Assembly (NCBI GenBank): GCA_013289065.1
Contig: JABDAP010000006.1
Span: forward strand, 1-48,375
DNA length: 48,375 nucleotides
From: Bacteroidota bacterium
Lineage (GTDB): Bacteria > Bacteroidota > Bacteroidia > Chitinophagales > Chitinophagaceae
Direction of reading: 5' to 3'
Each line of letters opens with the position of its first letter. Position 1 is the first letter of the stretch. A program made the position numbers and the translations under genes. Shown here piece by piece: positions 6,753 through 15,245 of the stretch. The notes below the pieces were generated by a model that searched no databases, had not been told where the DNA came from, and saw only the letters and a list, made by a program, of their open reading frames with translations.

Positions 6753-7350
6753 GTTGTCTATACCAGGTGATGAAGTATTGGTCCTTGATATTATCAACGG
6801 AAAAGAAGCGGCGTTGGCACTGCTGATCAAAAAATACTGGAAGGATATTTATTATGTAAGCCTTACTTATTTAAACCGCGCAGAGCATGCAGAAGAAGCC
6901 ACGCAGGACGTGTTCACTAAAATATGGCTGATGCGTGACCGCTTAAGTGATGTTACCAATTTTAAAAATTACCTGTTTACCGTTACGCGCAATCATGTGA
7001 TCTCGGAACTGCGTAAATCACTCAATAAAGAGCCTGTTGATTTTGATTTGCTCCGTGCTGAGCAGTCGAGCAATAATGATCAATCCCCTGAGCAAAAACT
7101 GGAATACAAAGAGTACCGTGAACTAATCGAAAAAGCGATTTCGCTCTTGCCGGAAAAAAGAAGAATGATATTTCGCTTAAGCCGGTTTGAAGGGCTTAGT
7201 TATAGTGAGATCGGAGAACAGTTGAACATTAAGTCTTCTACGATCAACGACCATATTACGCAGGCGAATAATTTTATTAAAACCTATTTGAGGGCGAATC
7301 TGCCGGGGATTATTATCAGTTGGGTGGTGATTGCGGGGAATATGTTATAG
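6742..7350 (+). CDS. ECF RNA polymerase sigma factor 2 of locus A (tandem paralog)
   Basis: The domain layout matches sigma factor 1: region 2 (ALLIKKYWKDIYYVSLTYL, AEEATQDVFTKIW, FKNYLFTVTRNHVISELRK) and region 4 (LPEKRRMIFRLSRFEGLSYSEIGEQLNIKSSTINDHI). The shared LTYLxR, AEExTQD and YLxTxTRN blocks indicate a tandem duplication. The ATG lies 11 bases inside the upstream gene, so translation is probably coupled. The tail is hydrophobic (GIIISWVVIAGNML). Region 4 differs between the two copies in its recognition helix (SSTINDHI versus RHTVNEYI), so they may read different promoters. Only one FecR gene lies downstream. Confidence 0.9.
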   Translation: MNPELSIPGDEVLVLDIINGKEAALALLIKKYWKDIYYVSLTYLNRAEHAEEATQDVFTKIWLMRDRLSDVTNFKNYLFTVTRNHVISELRKSLNKEPVDFDLLRAEQSSNNDQSPEQKLEYKEYRELIEKAISLLPEKRRMIFRLSRFEGLSYSEIGEQLNIKSSTINDHITQANNFIKTYLRANLPGIIISWVVIAGNML

Positions 7351-7355
7351 TGATT

Positions 7356-7694
7356 TTATAGCGCTGGTTTTGGAACCGGAAAATGTTCCAGCTCATACTC
7401 TTTGATCATGAAAGATAACAGTTGCAATTCACCTGAACTTTTTGAACCGGGTTTGTTATTTTTCTGCATAAGTGCAGAAACGCGCAACAACGCGTTTTCG
7501 TATTGATCATTGGTTTTGATAGTGGGTAGTGCCGGTATTATATACCTGTCTTTTTCGTAAGCCTGTGCAGCTAAAATAAGTAAACTGAGTTTACTGTCCT
7601 CTTGTTCGTTTAAGTTTCCTTCTCCTTTGTTCATCAATCGAAGGATTTCTTTCATCGCTTTAGTATATGCCGCGCTTGCCTGAAATGTTTTCAT
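7356..7694 (-). CDS. Antitoxin-like protein: tandem HigA-N-type segments without HTH
   Basis: This 112-residue reverse-strand protein contains two similar segments. The first is AMKEILRLMNKGEGNLNEQEDSKL followed by SLLILAAQAYEKDRYIIP. The second is YENALLRVSALMQKNNKPGSKSSGEL followed by QLLSFMIKEYELEHFPVP. Both resemble the helical N-terminal segment of HigA-family antitoxins (typically an LMDKGE...LELLALLIEAYE pattern), but no helix-turn-helix follows. No toxin gene is adjacent. It converges on the second sigma gene, with only five bases between the stops. It may be a remnant or a stand-alone regulator; the antitoxin relation is inferred from motif resemblance. Confidence 0.55.
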   Translation of the reverse strand: MKTFQASAAYTKAMKEILRLMNKGEGNLNEQEDSKLSLLILAAQAYEKDRYIIPALPTIKTNDQYENALLRVSALMQKNNKPGSKSSGELQLLSFMIKEYELEHFPVPKPAL

Positions 7695-7864
7695 GATGTG
7701 ATTTTACTTATCTTTTTCTAAAAGAAAAAATTAAACATTTCGAAAAAAAATCCTCATTTCCACATTTTTCAAAAAATGATTCCAGGTAATCACGGGCGGA
7801 AATAAATCAGTATTGTAACAGTTGATAATTACAATAGTTTTATTATTAGATGCCGTCTAATTGC

Positions 7865-7872
7865 TAATTTTG
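7865..7872 (+). promoter_or_regulatory. TAATTTTG -7 box (TAnnTTTG type) before the DUF3800 gene
   Basis: TAATTTTG matches the Bacteroidota vegetative -7 consensus TAnnTTTG exactly, 18 bases before the ATG at 7890. A TTTT run near 7838-7841 is the nearest -33 candidate and is imperfect. Confidence 0.45.
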
Positions 7873-7889
7873 CATCTTATTTTTCCGCG

Positions 7890-8729
7890 ATGGCATATTT
7901 TCTTTTTATTGACGAAAGCGGCCAGGATCACCAGGACTCACCTTATGAGGTATTGGCTGGCTTTGCAATCGAGGACAAAGATCTTTGGCGATTTATACAA
8001 GACGTTCATGATATCGAAATGGACTGCTTTGGCAGACGCTATAGATTGGATGGTCGGGAAATTAAAGCTAAGAAGTTCCTTAATACTAAAACATTCAGGC
8101 TTGCCAACCAATTGGATCCCATTAATTTATTTGACAGGGTAAACCTTGCAAAAGCAGCACTGGATGAAGGTAATAATCCGGGACGGATAAAACTAACAGC
8201 ACTGGCACAGGCTAAGTTGGCCTATGTAAAAGAAGTGCTCAGGTTATGCGCCAAATACCGATGCAGGATATTTGCATCTATTGTAAAAGATCCTGCTTCT
8301 ATTCCGGCGGATAAAACCATGTTACGCCGCGATTATATTTACCTATTTGAAAGGTTTTATTATTTTCTGGAAGACAAGCCGAATGAGGCAAGAGGTGTCG
8401 TTGTATTTGATGAGTTGGAGAAGTCCCAAAGCCATATTCTGGTTACCCAAATGGATAGATATTTCAAACAGACCCATAAAGGCCGCAGTCGCTCAAGCCT
8501 GGTAATTCCAGAACCCTTCTTTGTGCACAGTGATCTGACAACAGGTATTCAGGTAGTAGACTTTATTGCTTATATTTTATCATGGAACTTCCGGCTTGAT
8601 AAACTTGATAAGCCTAAAAGAGAGGAATTAAATGGATATAACGAATTGGTAAAGTCGCTTCGATACAAAACCATCAGAGAAATCGGCGATATTCAGGATC
8701 ACGAAATATGGAGCGTCTGCGTGGTATAG
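7890..8729 (+). CDS. DUF3800 domain protein
   Basis: This 279-residue protein starts MAYFLFIDESGQ, the hallmark FIDESG strand of DUF3800. It later has GVVVFDELEKSQSH and SDLTTGIQVVDFIAYILSW, corresponding to the remaining conserved acidic positions (D8/E9; the Asp of VFDE; the Asp residues near the end). DUF3800 proteins have an RNase H-like fold, are suspected nucleases, and often sit in accessory or defence-rich regions. The gene lies between the sigma genes and FecR of locus A, where locus B has only a 71-base spacer, so it looks like inserted cargo. It has its own -7 box. The biochemical activity is unproven. Confidence 0.8.
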   Translation: MAYFLFIDESGQDHQDSPYEVLAGFAIEDKDLWRFIQDVHDIEMDCFGRRYRLDGREIKAKKFLNTKTFRLANQLDPINLFDRVNLAKAALDEGNNPGRIKLTALAQAKLAYVKEVLRLCAKYRCRIFASIVKDPASIPADKTMLRRDYIYLFERFYYFLEDKPNEARGVVVFDELEKSQSHILVTQMDRYFKQTHKGRSRSSLVIPEPFFVHSDLTTGIQVVDFIAYILSWNFRLDKLDKPKREELNGYNELVKSLRYKTIREIGDIQDHEIWSVCVV

Positions 8730-8881
8730 GCCTATTAATAGAAAAAGGCAATGCCGGTTTCCCAACAAAGCCTCCGGTGCAAAGATACTATATCTTAATT
8801 GATATAATCAAAATTTAAGTAAAAAGTGTCTTAATTAGACAATCCGTTTGACAAAACTTCAAAAATTTCTTTTTAACCGAG

Positions 8882-8912
8882 CCGTTACTCCTTTTATAAA
8901 CTGCGTCTTTAA
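8882..8912 (+). promoter_or_regulatory. ECF-type promoter-like element before FecR of locus A
   Basis: CCGT (8882-8885), CTCCTTTTATAA (8889-8900) and CGTCTT (8904-8909) precede the FecR ATG at 8931. The FecR gene of locus B has a closely similar arrangement (CCGT, CCCCTTTATAA, CGTCTT at 28467-28496). Conservation in front of two paralogous anti-sigma genes suggests that the locus ECF factors drive them. Confidence 0.5.
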
Positions 8913-8930
8913 CATTAATACGAGAATCAC

Positions 8931-10139
8931 ATGGCTGAAACACCTGAATTGGATGGATTGCTGGAACAATTGGTTTCAGAGCGGCTCGACCGAAAGGGAA
9001 GAGCGTTGTTGAATGAATTGCTGGATCAGCCGGAAATTGCTGAGCGGTTGAAAAACCGTATTGACCAGGACCTGGTATCGGGTAAATACACGCCGGAGGA
9101 ACACCATGCGATTCACGCGATATTGGAAGCAAAGATACTGGCAGGTGTCTCCAGAAAGATAGGAGAACAACAAGGAGTGATTCAACCAGCGATTATGGCA
9201 CCGGTTCGCAAGATCGGTTGGGTCCGGTATGCAGCAGCAGCGGCCATCCTGTTTGCCATTGTCACAACTTATTTATTGGTAAACAAAAAAGATGAGCCTG
9301 TTGAACTTGCTGCAAAAATTGATATTAAAGCACCACAATCGAATCGTGCGATGATCACACTTGCCAATGGCAAAACAGTTTACCTGGATAGCGCCGCTAA
9401 TGGTAAACTGGCGAGCCTGGGGAATGTAGAACTGGTGAAATTGGCAGATGGACAGATCGCTTATTCGGGGTCATCCGATAAAATAGAATATAACACGATT
9501 ACCAATCCAAAAGGAAGTAAAGTGATTGATATGGCTTTTGTTGATGGCAGCCATGTATGGCTGAATGCCGGATCCTCTATTACTTATCCTGTACCATTTG
9601 AAAAAGATGCGCGTAAAGTAACAATCAGTGGTGAAGCATATTTTGAAGTGGCGCATAATGCATCCAAACCATTCAAGGTAAGTAAAGGTGAAACGGAAGT
9701 AACTGTGCTGGGTACGCATTTTAATGTGAACGCATATGATAACGAGCCGAATATACAGGTGACGTTGTTGGAAGGATCTGTAAGCGTAACGCACTCTAAT
9801 GCGAATGGGGCCAAACGCCAAATGCTGAAACCTGGTGAACAAGCTGTCGTAAATGCAGGAGATATTCAATTAATCAAAGATGCAGATACCGAACAGGCGA
9901 TTGCGTGGAAAAATGGAAAGACAAGTTTTCATGGAACGGGTATCGAAGCTGCTTTGCGTGAACTGGAGAGATGGTATGATATATCTTTTGAGATCAGCGG
10001 GCAGGCACCAGCTAAGAGTTTGAATTCCGATATTAACAGGAGTGAGCCTTTGAAAGATGTGTTGAAGACGATACTGGAAGACAATAACGTTCATTACCGT
10101 TTCGATTCAGAAAAAAGAAAATTGACAGTATTACCGTAA
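8931..10139 (+). CDS. FecR-family anti-sigma factor of locus A
   Basis: This inner-membrane anti-sigma regulator has 402 residues. A cytoplasmic N-terminal sigma-binding region (about 1-95) is followed by one membrane segment (about 98-118, YAAAAAILFAIVTTYLLV). The periplasmic FecR domain is marked by PKGSKVIDMAFVDGSHVWLNAGSSI, GEAYFEVAHNASKPFKV and GTHFNVNAYDNEP. A C-terminal DUF4974-like domain follows (IEAALRELERWYDISFEI, LKDVLKTILEDNNVHYRF). In this family the periplasmic part contacts the STN domain of the partner SusC/TonB receptor. The gene is 1.6 kb from its likely sigma genes because two accessory genes intervene, but it keeps its own ECF-like promoter. SusC follows after 127 bases. 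Confidence 0.93.
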   Translation: MAETPELDGLLEQLVSERLDRKGRALLNELLDQPEIAERLKNRIDQDLVSGKYTPEEHHAIHAILEAKILAGVSRKIGEQQGVIQPAIMAPVRKIGWVRYAAAAAILFAIVTTYLLVNKKDEPVELAAKIDIKAPQSNRAMITLANGKTVYLDSAANGKLASLGNVELVKLADGQIAYSGSSDKIEYNTITNPKGSKVIDMAFVDGSHVWLNAGSSITYPVPFEKDARKVTISGEAYFEVAHNASKPFKVSKGETEVTVLGTHFNVNAYDNEPNIQVTLLEGSVSVTHSNANGAKRQMLKPGEQAVVNAGDIQLIKDADTEQAIAWKNGKTSFHGTGIEAALRELERWYDISFEISGQAPAKSLNSDINRSEPLKDVLKTILEDNNVHYRFDSEKRKLTVLP

Positions 10140-10167
10140 TCTGATATCCGCTGTACCGAATAAAAAA

Positions 10168-10191
10168 CCGTCACGCTTGCAGGCGTAACGG
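10168..10191 (+). promoter_or_regulatory. FecR-SusC intergenic hairpin with GCTTGCA loop, locus A
   Basis: CCGTCACGC (10168-10176) pairs with GCGTAACGG (10183-10191) with one mismatch. The loop region contains GCTTGCA (10175-10181). Locus B has a hairpin of different stem sequence but the same GCTTGCA at the loop (29684-29690). There is no T-run directly after it, so a strong terminator is unlikely; attenuation, mRNA processing or protein binding is possible. Confidence 0.5.
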
Positions 10192-10208
10192 CAATGATGT
10201 TCGGGTAC

Positions 10209-10254
10209 TTCAATAACCAAAACGTTCTAGGCATCGATCATTGTTAACCCAAAC
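10209..10254 (+). promoter_or_regulatory. Conserved susC leader, locus A
   Basis: TCAATAACCAAAAC (10210-10223) and GTTAACCCAAAC (10243-10254) recur before susC of locus B (29721-29734 and 29752-29763). In both loci the second block ends exactly 12 bases before the ATG. This position-conserved leader in otherwise divergent spacers suggests a translation or RNA-binding element. Confidence 0.5.
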
Positions 10255-10266
10255 AATTGCAAACCT

Positions 10267-13200
10267 ATGCAATCAACTGCTTTCGGCAAAATGCCGTTCA
10301 CCAAATTGCTGCGCATTATGAAAGTGTCAGCCCTTTTACTGTTACTCGCTTTGCAGACTCTCGCACGCCCCACGGCCTCTGCGCAGGTCACGCTGAAGGA
10401 AAAATCCGCCAGCCTGGAAAAGATCTTAAGATCAATCCAGAAACAAAGCAACTACTCCTTAAGCTTTGACGAAATACTGCTCAAAGAAAAAGGAAAACCT
10501 GTAGCTATCAGTGTAGACAATGTCCCGGTCGAAGAAGCCGTCGCCATCGTTACCAAAACGCAGGACCAACTGGAGGTGATTCTTAACGGCCACATTATAA
10601 GTGTCCGCGAAAAAAAGCCTGCTCCCCCGGCAGTTCTATCCCAAGGGTTAAATCCCATGTTACCTCCACCGCCACCCATTGATATTAGTGGTAAAATCAC
10701 CGATAAAGATGGTAATCCGTTGAATGGTGCTTCTGTCAAAGTGAAGGGAACCAACAGGGGAACAACTACTGCTTTGGATGGTGTGTTTGTTTTAAAAGGA
10801 ATAGAGGGAAATGCGGTACTGGAAATTTCTTTTGTGGGTTATGAAACAACCACTGTTGCGGTGAATAATAAGACTTCGATCATTGCGAGTTTGAACGCTG
10901 CGACGCAATCATTGCAGGATGTGGTGGTGAGCAAAGGGTATTATTCGACTACGCAGAGATTGAATACTGGAGATGTTACTAAGGTCAGCGGGGATGATAT
11001 ACGAAAGCAGCCTGTAACGGATTTTATTCAGGCTTTAGAAGGGAAGGTTGCCGGGTTAGATATTCAGCAGGCATCAGGCATACCAGGCGCCTATGGCGCT
11101 GTACGGATCCGGGGCCAGAATAGTATGGATAATGGGAACGATCCTTTATACATTATAGATGGAGTGCCATTCGGTTCTGCCTCAATGAGCAGTACTTTTT
11201 TTGCCACCTCATTGGGCCAACCTTCTTCGTTGGTTAGTAATGGTAAGGGCAACCCCGTGAACAGCAATGGCAAAAATGGCGGGGAGGGGATGAGCCCGTT
11301 TAATAGCTTAAACACGTCCGATATTGAAAGCATAGAAGTCTTAAAAGATGCCGATGCAACAGCCATTTACGGATCAAGGGGTGCTAATGGCGTGATCCTG
11401 ATCACAACTAAAAAAGGCAAGGCAGGAAAGTCCCAAGGTGAGTTGAACATGCAGCAAGGCTGGGGAAAGGTAACCCGGATGATGAACCTCCTAAACACAC
11501 AGCAATATCTTGTTATGAAACGCGAGGCTTTCAATAATGATGGTTTTTCATCATTTTTAGTTCCGCAATTTGCAAGCAACTTCCCTGATTTGTTGTTCTG
11601 GGATACCACCCGCTATACGGACTGGCAGAAGGTATTAATCGGTAATACCGCTAAATATTCAAATATCCAGGGAAGTTTGTCAGGCGGGACAGTTAACACT
11701 CAATTTCTTATTAGTGGGGGGTATAGCAACCAGGGAACCGTTTTTCCGGGTAATTATTCTGATCAGCATGCTTCGGCGCATTTCAACCTGACTCATGCTT
11801 CAGAAAACAAGCGGTTCCATGCGCTGTTTACTATGGACTATGGCTACGCTATCAGCAATCTGCCACACTTCGATTTTACTCAATATATTACTACGGCACC
11901 AGATGCTCCTGCTCCTTATAATAAAGACGGGAGCCTGAACTGGCAACCTTTGAATGGAGCGCAAACATGGAATAACCCGTTGGCCACTACCTTCGATCAA
12001 GATAAAGCCATTACTACTACATTGGTCAGTAACTTAAGTATAGGTTACGAGTTGGTGAAAGGATTAACCCTAAAAAGCAGCTTCGGTTATAGCCGGTCCC
12101 AAATGGATCAAAGCAACCTGCAACCGTCAAGCGCTGCAGCTCCGCCTAATAATAATAACCCTACTTCAAGGTCTACATCTTTCGCTGTTAATGAAGTAAG
12201 CACCTGGATCATCGAACCGCAAATAAATTATAAGGCAAAGCTTGGTAAAGGGCAACTGGATGCCCTCGTCGGCGGCACATTCCAGGAAAATGTCAGCAAT
12301 TCCTTATCGCAAAGAGCATCCGGTTTTTCCAGTGATGCTTTGATCAACAACCCTGTAGCGGCAACTACATCGGTTTTAATAGGGAAAGCATATGCTGACT
12401 ATCATTATGAGGCTATCTATGGCCGGGTAGGTTATAACTGGGAGGAGAAATATCTCCTGAATATAACAGCCCGGCGAGACGGCAGCAGCCGCTTCGGGCC
12501 GAGAAAACAATTCGGTAATTTCGGGGCAATCGGTGCCGGCTGGATTTTCTCCAAGGAGAGTTTTTTCCGGAACGTTTCTTTTATCAGTTTCGGAAAATTG
12601 CGAGTTAGTTACGGCACTACGGGTAGCGACCAGATACCCGATTACAGGTATTTAAGCCTTTATGCGCCCCAGTCTTCCAGTTATCTTGGCGTAACCGGTT
12701 TACAGCCAACGAGTTTAACCAATCCTGACTTTGCCTGGGAAATCAATAAGAAGCTTGAAGGCGGTTTGGATATCGGTTTGATGAAAGACCGGATCAATCT
12801 TTCGGTAAGTTATTACCAGAACAGAAGCAGTAATCAATTGCTCCCGTACTCATTGCCGTTCTTGACTGGTTTTTCAGGTGTTTATGAGAATTTACCTGCC
12901 ACTGTTCAAAATACGGGCTGGGAATTTACCATAACAACGAGAAATATTGAAACAAAAGACTTCAAATGGACCAGTTCTGCTAACCTGACCATTCTCAGGA
13001 ATAAACTAATAGCTTTCCCCGGTCTGGCAACCTCTTCATATGCCAGTGTATGGTATATAGGACAATCCATATCTACGAGGCACTTAAACTATTCTAATGG
13101 GCTTGATACGAAAACAACAGGAGTCTATACGTTTCAGACAGCAAATGCTAACGGAATCCCTTCCTTTAACGAAGCTACTTATCCGGAACCGATAACACGA

Positions 13201-13674
13201 AACTATTTCGGCGGTATTCAAAATTCGTTCAGCTTTAAACAATTTCAATTGGATGTATCCTTTCAGTTTGTCAAGCAAGATGCCTTCAACTATATGAATT
13301 ATTTCCCGGCACCCGGTACCGCTGGAAATGAACCGACTATCGTTATGGGCCGTTGGCAAAATCCGGGAGACAATACAAATATTGAAAAATTCACTATCAC
13401 CGCCGGGTCAGCAGCAGCGAAGGCTTACACTGCCCAGGCTCAAAGCAACCTTGGTATCACTGACGGCTCCTTTATACGGTTGAAAAATGTTGCATTTTCT
13501 TATGAGCTTCCTGCTAAATGGAATAGGAAGATAGGTCTCCAACATGCCCGGGTTTATCTAAATGCACAAAACCTATTTACCATTACTAAGTATTTGGGAT
13601 TAGATCCGGAAACCCAAGGCTTGAGCCTGCCGCCTTTGCGGATGATCACTATCGGTTTACAGGTGGGGCTTTAA
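10267..13674 (+). CDS. SusC/RagA-family TonB-linked outer-membrane receptor with STN domain, locus A
   Basis: This outer-membrane importer has 1135 residues. The signal peptide covers about 1-40. The STN (secretin/TonB N-terminal) domain at about 45-115 marks receptors that signal to FecR. A carboxypeptidase-regulatory-like domain starts near residue 139 (DISGKITDKDGNPLNGASVKV). The plug spans about 230-385, with VRIRGQNSM, PLYIIDGVPF, and DIESIEVLKDADATAIYGSRGANGVILITTKKG split across its end. A beta-barrel follows and ends in an aromatic/hydrophobic strand (MITIGLQVGL). SusD follows after 25 bases, forming the usual SusCD complex. From residue about 139 onward it is very similar to the locus B SusC, while the STN regions differ strongly. 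The substrate cannot be read from sequence. Confidence 0.95.
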   Translation: MQSTAFGKMPFTKLLRIMKVSALLLLLALQTLARPTASAQVTLKEKSASLEKILRSIQKQSNYSLSFDEILLKEKGKPVAISVDNVPVEEAVAIVTKTQDQLEVILNGHIISVREKKPAPPAVLSQGLNPMLPPPPPIDISGKITDKDGNPLNGASVKVKGTNRGTTTALDGVFVLKGIEGNAVLEISFVGYETTTVAVNNKTSIIASLNAATQSLQDVVVSKGYYSTTQRLNTGDVTKVSGDDIRKQPVTDFIQALEGKVAGLDIQQASGIPGAYGAVRIRGQNSMDNGNDPLYIIDGVPFGSASMSSTFFATSLGQPSSLVSNGKGNPVNSNGKNGGEGMSPFNSLNTSDIESIEVLKDADATAIYGSRGANGVILITTKKGKAGKSQGELNMQQGWGKVTRMMNLLNTQQYLVMKREAFNNDGFSSFLVPQFASNFPDLLFWDTTRYTDWQKVLIGNTAKYSNIQGSLSGGTVNTQFLISGGYSNQGTVFPGNYSDQHASAHFNLTHASENKRFHALFTMDYGYAISNLPHFDFTQYITTAPDAPAPYNKDGSLNWQPLNGAQTWNNPLATTFDQDKAITTTLVSNLSIGYELVKGLTLKSSFGYSRSQMDQSNLQPSSAAAPPNNNNPTSRSTSFAVNEVSTWIIEPQINYKAKLGKGQLDALVGGTFQENVSNSLSQRASGFSSDALINNPVAATTSVLIGKAYADYHYEAIYGRVGYNWEEKYLLNITARRDGSSRFGPRKQFGNFGAIGAGWIFSKESFFRNVSFISFGKLRVSYGTTGSDQIPDYRYLSLYAPQSSSYLGVTGLQPTSLTNPDFAWEINKKLEGGLDIGLMKDRINLSVSYYQNRSSNQLLPYSLPFLTGFSGVYENLPATVQNTGWEFTITTRNIETKDFKWTSSANLTILRNKLIAFPGLATSSYASVWYIGQSISTRHLNYSNGLDTKTTGVYTFQTANANGIPSFNEATYPEPITRNYFGGIQNSFSFKQFQLDVSFQFVKQDAFNYMNYFPAPGTAGNEPTIVMGRWQNPGDNTNIEKFTITAGSAAAKAYTAQAQSNLGITDGSFIRLKNVAFSYELPAKWNRKIGLQHARVYLNAQNLFTITKYLGLDPETQGLSLPPLRMITIGLQVGL

Positions 13675-13699
13675 AATATTCATACTTAAAAAGAAAAAA

Positions 13700-15166
13700 A
13701 TGAAAAATTTCAATCTATATAGGACCAAGCTGAGCCTGGCGGCGTTTTTAGTATTAGGTACTACAGGCTGTAAAAAATTTGTGGAGACCGATCCACCTCC
13801 TACACAACTGATTGCTACCAGCGTGTTTAATAACACGAGTACCGCCACATCGGCCCTGTTTACTATTTATCAAAATATGTATAACAATCAGGATTGTTAT
13901 AACCTGGAACTCTATACCGGCCTTTTATCTGACGAATTACAAGTATATGGTAATCAGGCATTTTTTAATACCCTTTATCACAATGCAATGGGGACGAGCA
14001 ACACTTCATCGGGGGCTATTAATACATGGCCCAATGCCTATAATTATATTTACCAGGCCAATGTGATAATTGCGGCAATGCAGAATAATAACTCAATTAG
14101 CAGTTCTATCGCTGGTCAATTGACCGGAGAAGCCAAATTTATCCGCGCTTTCTGGCATTTTTGCCAGGTCAACGCTTATGGGGACGTACCGTTAGCACTT
14201 ACCGCGGATTATGCAGTAACCAGTAAACTCAGCAAAACATCTAGGGTACAGGTATTACAGCAAGTAATTACAGACCTGAAGGATGCACAGAATTTACTCA
14301 ATGATAAGTACCTGGATGCCACGGATACAACCATTACTACAGAAAGGGTAAGACCAAACAAAGCGGCAGCAACGGCGCTTCTGGCAAGAGCCTATCTTTA
14401 TTTGGGCGATTATGCCAAAGATGCTACGCAATATGCCAACGCCGAAGCACAAGCCAGTTCAGTGATCAGCAATTCTTTGTATGGTTTGGTACCGATCACA
14501 CCCAATACGAGTAATGTATTTGCCAAAAACAGCAATGAAGCGATCTGGCAATTGCAAATACCGCTGCCTTCAGGCACGAGTGCAACCCCGGAGGGTAATA
14601 ATTTCATCCTGATCTCCGCACCCTCCATTTCGTCCATCAGTTCCCAGTTATATAACAGCTTTGAGCCGAATGACCTGCGGAAAGCCAACTGGATCGGAAC
14701 TTATCAAACCACCAGCACGCCGGCGCTTACCTATTATTATGCATATAAGTACAAAGTACGACAGGCCAGCAGTGTTACAGAATATGAGATGGTGCTTCGT
14801 TTAGGCGAACAATACCTGATACGTGCAGAAGCCAGGGCACAACAGGGCAGTACTTCTGGCGCCCTATCTGATTTGAATATCATCCGCAATCGGGCGGGCC
14901 TTCCCAATTATTCGGGGGCAACCGATAAGGCGTCATTGTTAACAGCGATTCTGCATGAACGCCAGGTCGAGTTGTTTTGCGAATGGGGACATCGGTGGTT
15001 CGACCTGAACAGGACAGGGGCCGTGGACGCGGTATTAGGTGCACCGGGCAATGTCTGCGCGGCAAAGGGAGGGGTTTGGAGTACGGATGGCCATCAAAAA
15101 CTTTCGCCTATTCCACTAAACGAAATACAAACAGATCCTAATCTGACCCAAAACCCAGGGTATTAA
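13700..15166 (+). CDS. SusD/RagB-family substrate-binding lipoprotein, locus A
   Basis: This surface lipoprotein caps the SusC barrel. The signal peptide ends in lipobox LGTTGC (Cys24). Family features include FIRAFWHFCQVNAYGDVPLAL, the TPR-like helices around AAATALLARAYLYLGDYA, AEARAQQGSTSGALSDLNIIRNRAGL and the terminal LHERQVELFCEWGHRWFDLNRTG block. The length of 488 residues is normal. The paralog in locus B shares all of these segments. The gene is 79 bases upstream of the first amidohydrolase, with a hairpin (15187-15219) between them that may separate expression levels. Confidence 0.95.
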   Translation: MKNFNLYRTKLSLAAFLVLGTTGCKKFVETDPPPTQLIATSVFNNTSTATSALFTIYQNMYNNQDCYNLELYTGLLSDELQVYGNQAFFNTLYHNAMGTSNTSSGAINTWPNAYNYIYQANVIIAAMQNNNSISSSIAGQLTGEAKFIRAFWHFCQVNAYGDVPLALTADYAVTSKLSKTSRVQVLQQVITDLKDAQNLLNDKYLDATDTTITTERVRPNKAAATALLARAYLYLGDYAKDATQYANAEAQASSVISNSLYGLVPITPNTSNVFAKNSNEAIWQLQIPLPSGTSATPEGNNFILISAPSISSISSQLYNSFEPNDLRKANWIGTYQTTSTPALTYYYAYKYKVRQASSVTEYEMVLRLGEQYLIRAEARAQQGSTSGALSDLNIIRNRAGLPNYSGATDKASLLTAILHERQVELFCEWGHRWFDLNRTGAVDAVLGAPGNVCAAKGGVWSTDGHQKLSPIPLNEIQTDPNLTQNPGY

Positions 15167-15186
15167 AATCTTATTTCTATCTCACA

Positions 15187-15219
15187 TTTCAGCGCGGGTT
15201 ATCAGGATCCGCTCTGAAA
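15187..15219 (+). promoter_or_regulatory. Intercistronic hairpin between SusD and amidohydrolase 1
   Basis: TTTCAG (15187-15192) plus GCGG (15194-15197) pairs with CCGC (15209-15212) plus CTGAAA (15214-15219), leaving one mismatch and an 11-base loop. No T-run follows. It may act in mRNA processing or stability rather than termination. Confidence 0.4.
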
Positions 15220-15245
15220 TAACACTTACCTGAAAATGTGATTAA

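Noticed and set aside
10452-11609. Long antisense ORFs across susC
   Set aside because: They arise from codon bias of the receptor genes; the same shadow frames appear in both paralogs.
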